64,000 nt of DNA from Osmia lignaria lignaria (Eukaryota > Arthropoda > Insecta > Hymenoptera > Megachilidae): the NCBI RefSeq assembly GCF_051020975.1, contig NC_135032.1, positions 6,572,001-6,636,000 of the forward strand, read 5' to 3'. The notes beneath the pieces were generated by a model that had not been told where the DNA came from, made no database searches, and worked only from the letters and a program-made list of their open reading frames with translations. A program made the position numbers and the translations under genes. Positions 23,023 through 35,902 of the stretch are shown one piece after another (position 1 is the stretch's first letter; each line of letters opens with the position of its first letter).

Positions 23023-24310
23023 TTGCACATTTATCTCAAGGGAAGGGGCCTAACGGACATTTTTCGAGATATTTCATCTTCTTGTTGTTCTTCTTCTGCA
23101 CAGCTAAGCTGGAAGTGGCATTTGCGGCTCGCACTAGTGCAGAGTTATCTCAAAGAAAGGGGCCACGGTGTTTCTGTATCTCTATTATGTTGGTGCAGCT
23201 TCGGAACTTTTAAATATCTTGATATATCTCGAGAACTACGCATCTGATCAAAAAATATCATAGAACATAAAAAGTAGGAAACTTAATTCTCTACAAAAAA
23301 GGTCTCTTAACATTTTGCCATAGCTCGCTTCGTTTCCGAGATATTTGCAGATTTATCTCAAGGGAAGGGGCCTGACGGACATATTTCGTGATATTTCTTC
23401 TTCTTGTTGTTCTTCTTCTGCACAGCTAAGCTGGAAGTGGCATTTGCAGCTCGCAATAGTGCAGAGTTATCTCACAGAAGGGGGCCACGGTGTTTCTGTA
23501 TCTCTATTATGTTGGTGCGGCTTCGGAACTTTTAAATATCTTGATATATCTCGAGAACTACGCATCTGATCAAAAAATATCATAGAACATAAAAAGTAGG
23601 AAACTTAATTGTCTACACAAAAGGTCTCTTAACATTTTGCCATAGCTCGCTTCATTTCCGAGATATTTGCAGATTTATCTCAAGGGAAGGGCCCTAACGG
23701 ACATATTTCGAGATATTTCTTCTTCTTGTTGTTCTTCTTCTGCACAGCGAAGCTGGAAGTGGCATTTGCAGCTCGCAATAGTGCAGAGTTATCTCAAAGA
23801 AAGGGGCCACGGTGTTTCTGTATCTCTATTATGTTGGTGCGGCTTCGGAACTTTTAAATATCTTGCTATATCTCGAGAACTACGCATCTGATCAAAAAAT
23901 ATCATAGAACATAGAAAGTAGGAAACTTAATTCTCTACAAAAAAGGTCTCTTAACATTTTGCCATAGCTCGCTTCGTTTCCGAGATATTTGCAGATTTAT
24001 CTCAAGGGAAGGGGCCTGACGGACATATTTCGAGATATTTCTTCTTCTTGTTGTTCTTCTTCTGCACAGCTAAGTTGGAAGTGGCATTTGCAGCTCGCAA
24101 TAGTGCAGAGTTATCTCAAATAAAGGGGTCACGGTGTTTCTGTATCTCTATTATGTTGGTGCGGCTTCGAAACTTTTAAATATCTAGATATATCTCGAGA
24201 ACTACGCATCTGATCAAAAAATATCATAGAGCATAAAAAGTAGCAAACTTAATTCTCTACAAAAAAGGTCTCTTAACATTTTGCCATAGCTCGCTTCGTT
24301 TCCGAGATAG
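23023..24310. repeat. 4-mer HOR, copy 1 (A-C'-D'-G)
   Basis: A 23023 (TTTGCACATTT, TTCATCTTC, CTCGCACTAG, GGTGCAGCTTC), C' 23345 (ATTTCGTGATATTTC, CATCTCACAGAAGGGGG, TGTCTACACAAAAGG), D' 23667 (GGGCCCTAACGG, CAGCGAAGC, TTGCTATATC) and G 23989 (CTCAAATAAAGGGGTC, CTTCGAAAC, TCTAGATATATC, GAGCATAAAAAGTAGC). D' is a fusion of the D and F monomers of the 7-mer. Private change in A: GACATTTTTCGAG. Unlike most later A copies, A follows GAGATATTTGCAC because the preceding monomer is not G. Confidence 0.88.
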
Positions 24311-26564
24311 TTGCACATTTATCTCAAGGGAAGGGGCCTAACGGACATATTTCGAGATATTTCATCTTCTTGTTGTTCTTCTTCTGCACAGCTAAGCTGG
24401 AAGTGGCATTTGCGGCTCGCACTAGTGCAGAGTTATCTCAAAGAAAGGGGCCACGGTGTTTCTGTATCTCTATTATGTTGGTGCAGCTTCGGAACTTTTA
24501 AATATCTTGATATATCTCGAGAACTACGCATCTGATCAAAAAATATCATAGAACATAAAAAGTAGGAAACTTAATTCTCTACAAAAAAGGTCTCTTAACA
24601 TTTTGCCATAGCTCGCTTCGTTTCCGAGATATTTGCAGATTTATCTCAAGGGAAGGGGCCTGACGGACATATTTCGAGATATTTCATCTTCTTGTTGTTC
24701 TTCTTCTGCACAGCTAAGCTGGAAGTGGCATTTGCGGCTCGCACTAGTGCAGAGTTATCTCAAAGAAAGGGGCCACGGTGTTTCTGTATCTCTATTATGT
24801 TGGTGCAGCTTCGGAACTTTTAAATATCTTGATATATCTCGAGAACTACGCATCTGATCAAGAAATATCATAGAACATAAAAAGTAGGAAACTTAATTCT
24901 CTACAAAAAAGGTCTCTTAACATTTTGCCATAGCTCGCTTCGTTTCCGAGATATTTGCAGATTTATCTCAAGGGAAGGGGCCTGACGGACCTATTTCGAG
25001 ATATTTCTTCTTCTTGTTGTTCTTCTTCTGCACAGCTAAGCTGGAAGTGGCATTTGCAGCTCGCAATAGTGCAGAGTTATCTCACAGAAGGGGGCCACGG
25101 TGTTTCTGTATCTCTATTATGTTGGTGCGGCTTCGGAACTTTTAAATATCTTGATATATCTCGAGAACTACGCATCTGATCAAAAAATATCATAGGACAT
25201 AAAAAGTAGGAAACTTAATTGTCTACATAAAAGGTCTCTTAACATTTTGCCATAGCTCGCTTCATTTCCGAGATATTTGCAGATTTATCTCAAGGGAAGG
25301 GCCCTAACGGACATATTTCGAGATATTTCTTCTTCTTGTTGTTCTTCTTCTGCACAGCGAAGCTGGAAGTGGCATTTGCAGCTCGCAATAGTGCAGAGTT
25401 ATCTCAAAGAAAGGGGCCACGGTGTTTCTGTATCTCTATTATGTTGGTGCGGCTTCGGAACTTTTAAATATCTTGATATATCTCGAGAACTACGCATCTG
25501 ATCAAAAAATATCATAGAACATAGAAAGTAGGAAACTTAATTCTCTACAAAAAAGGTCTCTTAACATTTTGCCATAGCTCGCTTCGTTTCCGAGATATTT
25601 GCAGATTTATCTCAAGGGAAGGGGCCTGACGGACATATTTCGAGATATTTCTCCTTCTTGTTGTTCTTCTTCTTCACAGCTAAGCTGGAAGTGGCATTTG
25701 CAGCTCGCAATAGTGCAGAGTTATCTCAAAGAAAGGGGCCACGGTGTTTCTGTATCTCTATTATGTTGGTGCAGCTTCGGAACTTTTAAATATCTTGATA
25801 TATCTCGAGAACTACGCATCTGATCAAAAAATATCATAGAACGTAAAAAGTAGGAAACTTAATTCTCTACAAAAAAGGTCTCTTAACATTTTGCCATAGC
25901 TCGCTTCGTTTCCGAGATATTTGCAGATTTATCTCAAGGGAAGGGGCCTGACGGACATATTTCGAGATATTTCTTCTTCTTGTTGTTCTTCTTCTGCACA
26001 GCTAAGCTGGAAGTGGCATTTGCAGCTCGCAATAGTGCAGAGTTATCTCAAAGAAAGGGGCCACGGTGTTTCTGTATCTCTATTATGTTGGTGCGGCTTC
26101 GGAACTTTTAAATATCTTGCTATATCTCGAGAACTACGCATCTGATCAAAAAATATCATAGAACATAGAAAGTAGGAAACTTAATTCTCTACAAAAAAGG
26201 TCTCTTAACATTTTGCCATAGCTCGCTTCGTTTCCGAGATATTTGCAGATTTATCTCAAGGGAAGGGGCCTGACGGACATATTTCGAGATATTTCTTCTT
26301 CTTGTTGTTCTTCTTCTGCACAGCTAAGTTGGAAGTGGCATTTGCAGCTCGCAATAGTGCAGAGTTATCTCAAATAAAGGGGTCACGGTGTTTCTGTATC
26401 TCTATTATGTTGGTGCGGCTTCGAAACTTTTAAATATCTAGATATATCTCGAGAACTACGCATCTGATCAAAAAATATCATAGAGCATAAAAAGTAGCAA
26501 ACTTAATTCTCTACAAAAAAGGTCTCTTAACATTTTGCCATAGCTCGCTTCGTTTCCGAGATAG
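24311..26564. repeat. 7-mer HOR, copy 1 (A-B-C-D-E-F-G, 2,254 bp)
   Basis: A 24311; B 24633 (CTCGCACTAG, GATCAAGAAATATC); C 24955 (GGACCTATTTCG, CACAGAAGGGGG, CATAGGACAT, CTACATAAAAGG); D 25277 (GGGCCCTAACGG, GCGAAGC, GAACATAGAAAG); E 25599 (TTTCTCCTTCTTG, CTTCTTCACAG, GAACGTAAAAAG); F 25921 (TTGCTATATC, GAACATAGAAAG); G 26243 (CTCAAATAAAGG, GAGCATAAAAAGTAGC). Every diagnostic site recurs at the expected place in the later copies. G carries an in-frame TAA. Confidence 0.9.
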
Positions 26565-27852
26565 TTGCACATTTATCTCAAGGGAAGGGGCCTAACGGAC
26601 ATATTTCGAGATATTTCATCTTCTTGTTGTTCTTCTTCTGCACAGCTAAGCTGGAAGTGGCATTTGCGGCTCGCACTAGTGCAGAGTTATCTCAAAGAAA
26701 GGGGCCACGGTGTTTCTGTATCTCTATTATGTTGGTGCAGCTTCGGAACTTTTAAATATCTTGATATATCTCGAGAACTACGCATCTGATCAAAAAATAT
26801 CATAGAACATAAAAAGTAGGAAACTTAATTCTCTACAAAAAAGGTCTCTTAACATTTTGCCATAGCTCGCTTCGTTTCCGAGATATTTGCAGATTTATCT
26901 CAAGGGAAGGGGCCTGACGGACATATTTCGTGATATTTCTTCTTCTTGTTGTTCTTCTTCTGCACAGCTAAGCTGGAAGTGGCATTTGCAGCTCGCAATA
27001 GTGCAGAGTTATCTCACAGAAGGGGGCCACGGTGTTTCTGTATCTCTATTATGTTGGTGCGGCTTCGGAACTTTTAAATATCTTGATATATCTCGAGAAC
27101 TACGCATCTGATCAAAAAATATCATAGAACATAAAAAGTAGGAAACTTAATTGTCTACACAAAAGGTCTCTTAACATTTTGCCATAGCTCGCTTCATTTC
27201 CGAGATATTTGCAGATTTATCTCAAGGGAAGGGCCCTAACGGACATATTTCGAGATATTTCTTCTTCTTGTTGTTCTTCTTCTGCACAGCGAAGCTGGAA
27301 GTGGCATTTGCAGCTCGCAATAGTGCAGAGTTATCTCAAAGAAAGGGGCCACGGTGTTTCTGTATCTCTATTATGTTGGTGCGGCTTCGGAACTTTTAAA
27401 TATCTTGCTATATCTCGAGAACTACGCATCTGATCAAAAAATATCATAGAACATAGAAAGTAGGAAACTTAATTCTCTACAAAAAAGGTCTCTTAACATT
27501 TTGCCATAGCTCGCTTCGTTTCCGAGATATTTGCAGATTTATCTCAAGGGAAGGGGCCTGACGGACATATTTCGAGATATTTCTTCTTCTTGTTGTTCTT
27601 CTTCTGCACAGCTAAGTTGGAAGTGGCATTTGCAGCTCGCAATAGTGCAGAGTTATCTCAAATAAAGGGGTCACGGTGTTTCTGTATCTCTATTATGTTG
27701 GTGCGGCTTCGAAACTTTTAAATATCTAGATATATCTCGAGAACTACGCATCTGATCAAAAAATATCATAGAGCATAAAAAGTAGCAAACTTAATTCTCT
27801 ACAAAAAAGGTCTCTTAACATTTTGCCATAGCTCGCTTCGTTTCCGAGATAG
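26565..27852. repeat. 4-mer HOR, copy 2
   Basis: A 26565, C' 26887, D' 27209 and G 27531 repeat the marker sites of the first 4-mer (ATTTCGTGATATTTC in C', TTGCTATATC after GCGAAGC in D'). A now follows GAGATAGTTGCAC, because the preceding monomer is G. It lies between two 7-mers, so 4+7 forms a 3,542-bp compound unit. Confidence 0.88.
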
Positions 27853-30106
27853 TTGCACATTTATCTCAAGGGAAGGGGCCTAACGGACATATTTCGAGAT
27901 ATTTCATCTTCTTGTTGTTCTTCTTCTGCACAGCTAAGCTGGAAGTGGCATTTGCGGCTCGCACTAGTGCAGAGTTATCTCAAAGAAAGGGGCCACGGTG
28001 TTTCTGTATCTCTATTATGTTGGTGCAGCTTCGGAACTTTTAAATATCTTGATATATCTCGAGAACTACGCATCTGATCAAAAAATATCATAGAACATAA
28101 AAAGTAGGAAACTTAATTCTCTACAAAAAAGGTCTCTTAACATTTTGCCATAGCTCGCTTCGTTTCCGAGATATTTGCAGATTTATCTCAAGGGAAGGGG
28201 CCTGACGGACATATTTCGAGATATTTCATCTTCTTGTTGTTCTTCTTCTGCACAGCTAAGCTGGAAGTGGCATTTGCGGCTCGCACTAGTGCAGAGTTAT
28301 CTCAAAGAAAGGGGCCACGGTGTTTCTGTATCTCTATTATGTTGGTGCAGCTTCGGAACTTTTAAATATCTTGATATATCTCGAGAACTACGCATCTGAT
28401 CAAGAAATATCATAGAACATAAAAAGTAGGAAACTTAATTCTCTACAAAAAAGGTCTCTTAACATTTTGCCATAGCTCGCTTCGTTTCCGAGATATTTGC
28501 AGATTTATCTCAAGGGAAGGGGCCTGACGGACCTATTTCGAGATATTTCTTCTTCTTGTTGTTCTTCTTCTGCACAGCTAAGCTGGAAGTGGCATTTGCA
28601 GCTCGCAATAGTGCAGAGTTATCTCACAGAAGGGGGCCACGGTGTTTCTGTATCTCTATTATGTTGGTGCGGCTTCGGAACTTTTAAATATCTTGATATA
28701 TCTCGAGAACTACGCATCTGATCAAAAAATATCATAGGACATAAAAAGTAGGAAACTTAATTGTCTACATAAAAGGTCTCTTAACATTTTGCCATAGCTC
28801 GCTTCATTTCCGAGATATTTGCAGATTTATCTCAAGGGAAGGGCCCTAACGGACATATTTCGAGATATTTCTTCTTCTTGTTGTTCTTCTTCTGCACAGC
28901 GAAGCTGGAAGTGGCATTTGCAGCTCGCAATAGTGCAGAGTTATCTCAAAGAAAGGGGCCACGGTGTTTCTGTATCTCTATTATGTTGGTGCGGCTTCGG
29001 AACTTTTAAATATCTTGATATATCTCGAGAACTACGCATCTGATCAAAAAATATCATAGAACATAGAAAGTAGGAAACTTAATTCTCTACAAAAAAGGTC
29101 TCTTAACATTTTGCCATAGCTCGCTTCGTTTCCGAGATATTTGCAGATTTATCTCAAGGGAAGGGGCCTGACGGACATATTTCGAGATATTTCTCCTTCT
29201 TGTTGTTCTTCTTCTTCACAGCTAAGCTGGAAGTGGCATTTGCAGCTCGCAATAGTGCAGAGTTATCTCAAAGAAAGGGGCCACGGTGTTTCTGTATCTC
29301 TATTATGTTGGTGCAGCTTCGGAACTTTTAAATATCTTGATATATCTCGAGAACTACGCATCTGATCAAAAAATATCATAGAACGTAAAAAGTAGGAAAC
29401 TTAATTCTCTACAAAAAAGGTCTCTTAACATTTTGCCATAGCTCGCTTCGTTTCCGAGATATTTGCAGATTTATCTCAAGGGAAGGGGCCTGACGGACAT
29501 ATTTCGAGATATTTCTTCTTCTTGTTGTTCTTCTTCTGCACAGCTAAGCTGGAAGTGGCATTTGCAGCTCGCAATAGTGCAGAGTTATCTCAAAGAAAGG
29601 GGCCACGGTGTTTCTGTATCTCTATTATGTTGGTGCGGCTTCGGAACTTTTAAATATCTTGCTATATCTCGAGAACTACGCATCTGATCAAAAAATATCA
29701 TAGAACATAGAAAGTAGGAAACTTAATTCTCTACAAAAAAGGTCTCTTAACATTTTGCCATAGCTCGCTTCGTTTCCGAGATATTTGCAGATTTATCTCA
29801 AGGGAAGGGGCCTGACGGACATATTTCGAGATATTTCTTCTTCTTGTTGTTCTTCTTCTGCACAGCTAAGTTGGAAGTGGCATTTGCAGCTCGCAATAGT
29901 GCAGAGTTATCTCAAATAAAGGGGTCACGGTGTTTCTGTATCTCTATTATGTTGGTGCGGCTTCGAAACTTTTAAATATCTAGATATATCTCGAGAACTA
30001 CGCATCTGATCAAAAAATATCATAGAGCATAAAAAGTAGCAAACTTAATTCTCTACAAAAAAGGTCTCTTAACATTTTGCCATAGCTCGCTTCGTTTCCG
30101 AGATAT
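27853..30106. repeat. 7-mer HOR, copy 2
   Basis: Monomers A 27853, B 28175, C 28497, D 28819, E 29141, F 29463, G 29785 carry the same markers in the same order as 24311-26564. I saw no marker difference except the last base of G: T at 30106 instead of G at 26564, which restores GAGATATTTGCAC at the next A. Confidence 0.9.
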
Positions 30107-32360
30107 TTGCACATTTATCTCAAGGGAAGGGGCCTAACGGACATATTTCGAGATATTTCATCTTCTTGTTGTTCTTCTTCTGCACAGCTAAGCTGGAAGT
30201 GGCATTTGCGGCTCGCACTAGTGCAGAGTTATCTCAAAGAAAGGGGCCACGGTGTTTCTGTATCTCTATTATGTTGGTGCAGCTTCGGAACTTTTAAATA
30301 TCTTGATATATCTCGAGAACTACGCATCTGATCAAAAAATATCATAGAACATAAAAAGTAGGAAACTTAATTCTCTACAAAAAAGGTCTCTTAACATTTT
30401 GCCATAGCTCGCTTCGTTTCCGAGATATTTGCAGATTTATCTCAAGGGAAGGGGCCTGACGGACATATTTCGAGATATTTCATCTTCTTGTTGTTCTTCT
30501 TCTGCACAGCTAAGCTGGAAGTGGCATTTGCGGCTCGCACTAGTGCAGAGTTATCTCAAAGAAAGGGGCCACGGTGTTTCTGTATCTCTATTATGTTGGT
30601 GCAGCTTCGGAACTTTTAAATATCTTGATATATCTCGAGAACTACGCATCTGATCAAGAAATATCATAGAACATAAAAAGTAGGAAACTTAATTCTCTAC
30701 AAAAAAGGTCTCTTAACATTTTGCCATAGCTCGCTTCGTTTCCGAGATATTTGCAGATTTATCTCAAGGGAAGGGGCCTGACGGACCTATTTCGAGATAT
30801 TTCTTCTTCTTGTTGTTCTTCTTCTGCACAGCTAAGCTGGAAGTGGCATTTGCAGCTCGCAATAGTGCAGAGTTATCTCACAGAAGGGGGCCACGGTGTT
30901 TCTGTATCTCTATTATGTTGGTGCGGCTTCGGAACTTTTAAATATCTTGATATATCTCGAGAACTACGCATCTGATCAAAAAATATCATAGGACATAAAA
31001 AGTAGGAAACTTAATTGTCTACATAAAAGGTCTCTTAACATTTTGCCATAGCTCGCTTCATTTCCGAGATATTTGCAGATTTATCTCAAGGGAAGGGCCC
31101 TAACGGACATATTTCGAGATATTTCTTCTTCTTGTTGTTCTTCTTCTGCACAGCGAAGCTGGAAGTGGCATTTGCAGCTCGCAATAGTGCAGAGTTATCT
31201 CAAAGAAAGGGGCCACGGTGTTTCTGTATCTCTATTATGTTGGTGCGGCTTCGGAACTTTTAAATATCTTGATATATCTCGAGAACTACGCATCTGATCA
31301 AAAAATATCATAGAACATAGAAAGTAGGAAACTTAATTCTCTACAAAAAAGGTCTCTTAACATTTTGCCATAGCTCGCTTCGTTTCCGAGATATTTGCAG
31401 ATTTATCTCAAGGGAAGGGGCCTGACGGACATATTTCGAGATATTTCTCCTTCTTGTTGTTCTTCTTCTTCACAGCTAAGCTGGAAGTGGCATTTGCAGC
31501 TCGCAATAGTGCAGAGTTATCTCAAAGAAAGGGGCCACGGTGTTTCTGTATCTCTATTATGTTGGTGCAGCTTCGGAACTTTTAAATATCTTGATATATC
31601 TCGAGAACTACGCATCTGATCAAAAAATATCATAGAACGTAAAAAGTAGGAAACTTAATTCTCTACAAAAAAGGTCTCTTAACATTTTGCCATAGCTCGC
31701 TTCGTTTCCGAGATATTTGCAGATTTATCTCAAGGGAAGGGGCCTGACGGACATATTTCGAGATATTTCTTCTTCTTGTTGTTCTTCTTCTGCACAGCTA
31801 AGCTGGAAGTGGCATTTGCAGCTCGCAATAGTGCAGAGTTATCTCAAAGAAAGGGGCCACGGTGTTTCTGTATCTCTATTATGTTGGTGCGGCTTCGGAA
31901 CTTTTAAATATCTTGCTATATCTCGAGAACTACGCATCTGATCAAAAAATATCATAGAACATAGAAAGTAGGAAACTTAATTCTCTACAAAAAAGGTCTC
32001 TTAACATTTTGCCATAGCTCGCTTCGTTTCCGAGATATTTGCAGATTTATCTCAAGGGAAGGGGCCTGACGGACATATTTCGAGATATTTCTTCTTCTTG
32101 TTGTTCTTCTTCTGCACAGCTAAGTTGGAAGTGGCATTTGCAGCTCGCAATAGTGCAGAGTTATCTCAAATAAAGGGGTCACGGTGTTTCTGTATCTCTA
32201 TTATGTTGGTGCGGCTTCGAAACTTTTAAATATCTAGATATATCTCGAGAACTACGCATCTGATCAAAAAATATCATAGAGCATAAAAAGTAGCAAACTT
32301 AATTCTCTACAAAAAAGGTCTCTTAACATTTTGCCATAGCTCGCTTCGTTTCCGAGATAG
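30107..32360. repeat. 7-mer HOR, copy 3 (directly after copy 2)
   Basis: A 30107, B 30429, C 30751, D 31073, E 31395, F 31717, G 32039. This is the only place where two 7-mers adjoin without an intervening 4-mer. The missing 4-mer could reflect a 4-mer loss, a 7-mer duplication, or an assembly effect. All marker sites (GATCAAGAAATATC in B, CATAGGACAT in C, TTTCTCCTTCTTG in E) are present. Confidence 0.9.
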
Positions 32361-33648
32361 TTGCACATTTATCTCAAGGGAAGGGGCCTAACGGACATAT
32401 TTCGAGATATTTCATCTTCTTGTTGTTCTTCTTCTGCACAGCTAAGCTGGAAGTGGCATTTGCGGCTCGCACTAGTGCAGAGTTATCTCAAAGAAAGGGG
32501 CCACGGTGTTTCTGTATCTCTATTATGTTGGTGCAGCTTCGGAACTTTTAAATATCTTGATATATCTCGAGAACTACGCATCTGATCAAAAAATATCATA
32601 GAACATAAAAAGTAGGAAACTTAATTCTCTACAAAAAAGGTCTCTTAACATTTTGCCATAGCTCGCTTCGTTTCCGAGATATTTGCAGATTTATCTCAAG
32701 GGAAGGGGCCTGACGGACATATTTCGTGATATTTCTTCTTCTTGTTGTTCTTCTTCTGCACAGCTAAGCTGGAAGTGGCATTTGCAGCTCGCAATAGTGC
32801 AGAGTTATCTCACAGAAGGGGGCCACGGTGTTTCTGTATCTCTATTATGTTGGTGCGGCTTCGGAACTTTTAAATATCTTGATATATCTCGAGAACTACG
32901 CATCTGATCAAAAAATATCATAGAACATAAAAAGTAGGAAACTTAATTGTCTACACAAAAGGTCTCTTAACATTTTGCCATAGCTCGCTTCATTTCCGAG
33001 ATATTTGCAGATTTATCTCAAGGGAAGGGCCCTAACGGACATATTTCGAGATATTTCTTCTTCTTGTTGTTCTTCTTCTGCACAGCGAAGCTGGAAGTGG
33101 CATTTGCAGCTCGCAATAGTGCAGAGTTATCTCAAAGAAAGGGGCCACGGTGTTTCTGTATCTCTATTATGTTGGTGCGGCTTCGGAACTTTTAAATATC
33201 TTGCTATATCTCGAGAACTACGCATCTGATCAAAAAATATCATAGAACATAGAAAGTAGGAAACTTAATTCTCTACAAAAAAGGTCTCTTAACATTTTGC
33301 CATAGCTCGCTTCGTTTCCGAGATATTTGCAGATTTATCTCAAGGGAAGGGGCCTGACGGACATATTTCGAGATATTTCTTCTTCTTGTTGTTCTTCTTC
33401 TGCACAGCTAAGTTGGAAGTGGCATTTGCAGCTCGCAATAGTGCAGAGTTATCTCAAATAAAGGGGTCACGGTGTTTCTGTATCTCTATTATGTTGGTGC
33501 GGCTTCGAAACTTTTAAATATCTAGATATATCTCGAGAACTACGCATCTGATCAAAAAATATCATAGAGCATAAAAAGTAGCAAACTTAATTCTCTACAA
33601 AAAAGGTCTCTTAACATTTTGCCATAGCTCGCTTCGTTTCCGAGATAG
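32361..33648. repeat. 4-mer HOR, copy 3
   Basis: A 32361, C' 32683, D' 33005, G 33327, with ATTTCGTGATATTTC in C', TTGCTATATC in D' and CTCAAATAAAGG in G as in the earlier 4-mers. The same D/F fusion in all three 4-mers shows that they descend from one event and were later copied as a block. Confidence 0.88.
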
Positions 33649-35902
33649 TTGCACATTTATCTCAAGGGAAGGGGCCTAACGGACATATTTCGAGATATTT
33701 CATCTTCTTGTTGTTCTTCTTCTGCACAGCTAAGCTGGAAGTGGCATTTGCGGCTCGCACTAGTGCAGAGTTATCTCAAAGAAAGGGGCCACGGTGTTTC
33801 TGTATCTCTATTATGTTGGTGCAGCTTCGGAACTTTTAAATATCTTGATATATCTCGAGAACTACGCATCTGATCAAAAAATATCATAGAACATAAAAAG
33901 TAGGAAACTTAATTCTCTACAAAAAAGGTCTCTTAACATTTTGCCATAGCTCGCTTCGTTTCCGAGATATTTGCAGATTTATCTCAAGGGAAGGGGCCTG
34001 ACGGACATATTTCGAGATATTTCATCTTCTTGTTGTTCTTCTTCTGCACAGCTAAGCTGGAAGTGGCATTTGCGGCTCGCACTAGTGCAGAGTTATCTCA
34101 AAGAAAGGGGCCACGGTGTTTCTGTATCTCTATTATGTTGGTGCAGCTTCGGAACTTTTAAATATCTTGATATATCTCGAGAACTACGCATCTGATCAAG
34201 AAATATCATAGAACATAAAAAGTAGGAAACTTAATTCTCTACAAAAAAGGTCTCTTAACATTTTGCCATAGCTCGCTTCGTTTCCGAGATATTTGCAGAT
34301 TTATCTCAAGGGAAGGGGCCTGACGGACCTATTTCGAGATATTTCTTCTTCTTGTTGTTCTTCTTCTGCACAGCTAAGCTGGAAGTGGCATTTGCAGCTC
34401 GCAATAGTGCAGAGTTATCTCACAGAAGGGGGCCACGGTGTTTCTGTATCTCTATTATGTTGGTGCGGCTTCGGAACTTTTAAATATCTTGATATATCTC
34501 GAGAACTACGCATCTGATCAAAAAATATCATAGGACATAAAAAGTAGGAAACTTAATTGTCTACATAAAAGGTCTCTTAACATTTTGCCATAGCTCGCTT
34601 CATTTCCGAGATATTTGCAGATTTATCTCAAGGGAAGGGCCCTAACGGACATATTTCGAGATATTTCTTCTTCTTGTTGTTCTTCTTCTGCACAGCGAAG
34701 CTGGAAGTGGCATTTGCAGCTCGCAATAGTGCAGAGTTATCTCAAAGAAAGGGGCCACGGTGTTTCTGTATCTCTATTATGTTGGTGCGGCTTCGGAACT
34801 TTTAAATATCTTGATATATCTCGAGAACTACGCATCTGATCAAAAAATATCATAGAACATAGAAAGTAGGAAACTTAATTCTCTACAAAAAAGGTCTCTT
34901 AACATTTTGCCATAGCTCGCTTCGTTTCCGAGATATTTGCAGATTTATCTCAAGGGAAGGGGCCTGACGGACATATTTCGAGATATTTCTCCTTCTTGTT
35001 GTTCTTCTTCTTCACAGCTAAGCTGGAAGTGGCATTTGCAGCTCGCAATAGTGCAGAGTTATCTCAAAGAAAGGGGCCACGGTGTTTCTGTATCTCTATT
35101 ATGTTGGTGCAGCTTCGGAACTTTTAAATATCTTGATATATCTCGAGAACTACGCATCTGATCAAAAAATATCATAGAACGTAAAAAGTAGGAAACTTAA
35201 TTCTCTACAAAAAAGGTCTCTTAACATTTTGCCATAGCTCGCTTCGTTTCCGAGATATTTGCAGATTTATCTCAAGGGAAGGGGCCTGACGGACATATTT
35301 CGAGATATTTCTTCTTCTTGTTGTTCTTCTTCTGCACAGCTAAGCTGGAAGTGGCATTTGCAGCTCGCAATAGTGCAGAGTTATCTCAAAGAAAGGGGCC
35401 ACGGTGTTTCTGTATCTCTATTATGTTGGTGCGGCTTCGGAACTTTTAAATATCTTGATATATCTCGAGAACTACGCATCTGATCAAAAAATATCATAGA
35501 ACATAGAAAGTAGGAAACTTAATTCTCTACAAAAAAGGTCTCTTAACATTTTGCCATAGCTCGCTTCGTTTCCGAGATATTTGCAGATTTATCTCAAGGG
35601 AAGGGGCCTGACGGACATATTTCGAGATATTTCTCCTTCTTGTTGTTCTTCTTCTTCACAGCTAAGCTGGAAGTGGCATTTGCAGCTCGCAATAGTGCAG
35701 AGTTATCTCAAAGAAAGGGGCCACGGTGTTTCTGTATCTCTATTATGTTGGTGCAGCTTCGGAACTTTTAAATATCTTGATATATCTCGAGAACTACGCA
35801 TCTGATCAAAAAATATCATAGAACGTAAAAAGTAGGAAACTTAATTCTCTACAAAAAAGGTCTCTTAACATTTTGCCATAGCTCGCTTCGTTTCCGAGAT
35901 AT
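33649..35902. repeat. Variant 7-mer HOR, copy 4 (A-B-C-D-E-F*-E)
   Basis: A 33649, B 33971, C 34293, D 34615, E 34937 are standard. Then 35259 is F-like in front but D-like at the back (TTGATATATC) and is followed by a second E (35581: TTTCTCCTTCTTG, GAACGTAAAAAG) instead of G. The G monomer with its nonsense codon is absent, and the regular 4/7 pattern ends here. Confidence 0.85.
35259..35580. repeat. Chimeric monomer F/D
   Basis: The front matches F (GGGGCCTGACGG and CAGCTAAGC, not the D form GGGCCCTAACGG with CAGCGAAGC). At 35458 it has A, as D does, where F has C, and the next monomer is E, as after D. The switch lies between about 35343 and 35458. This is the opposite arrangement to D' (D front, F back). 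A plain C-to-A change cannot alone explain why E follows, but only one site separates the F and D backs, so the evidence is modest. Confidence 0.65.
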
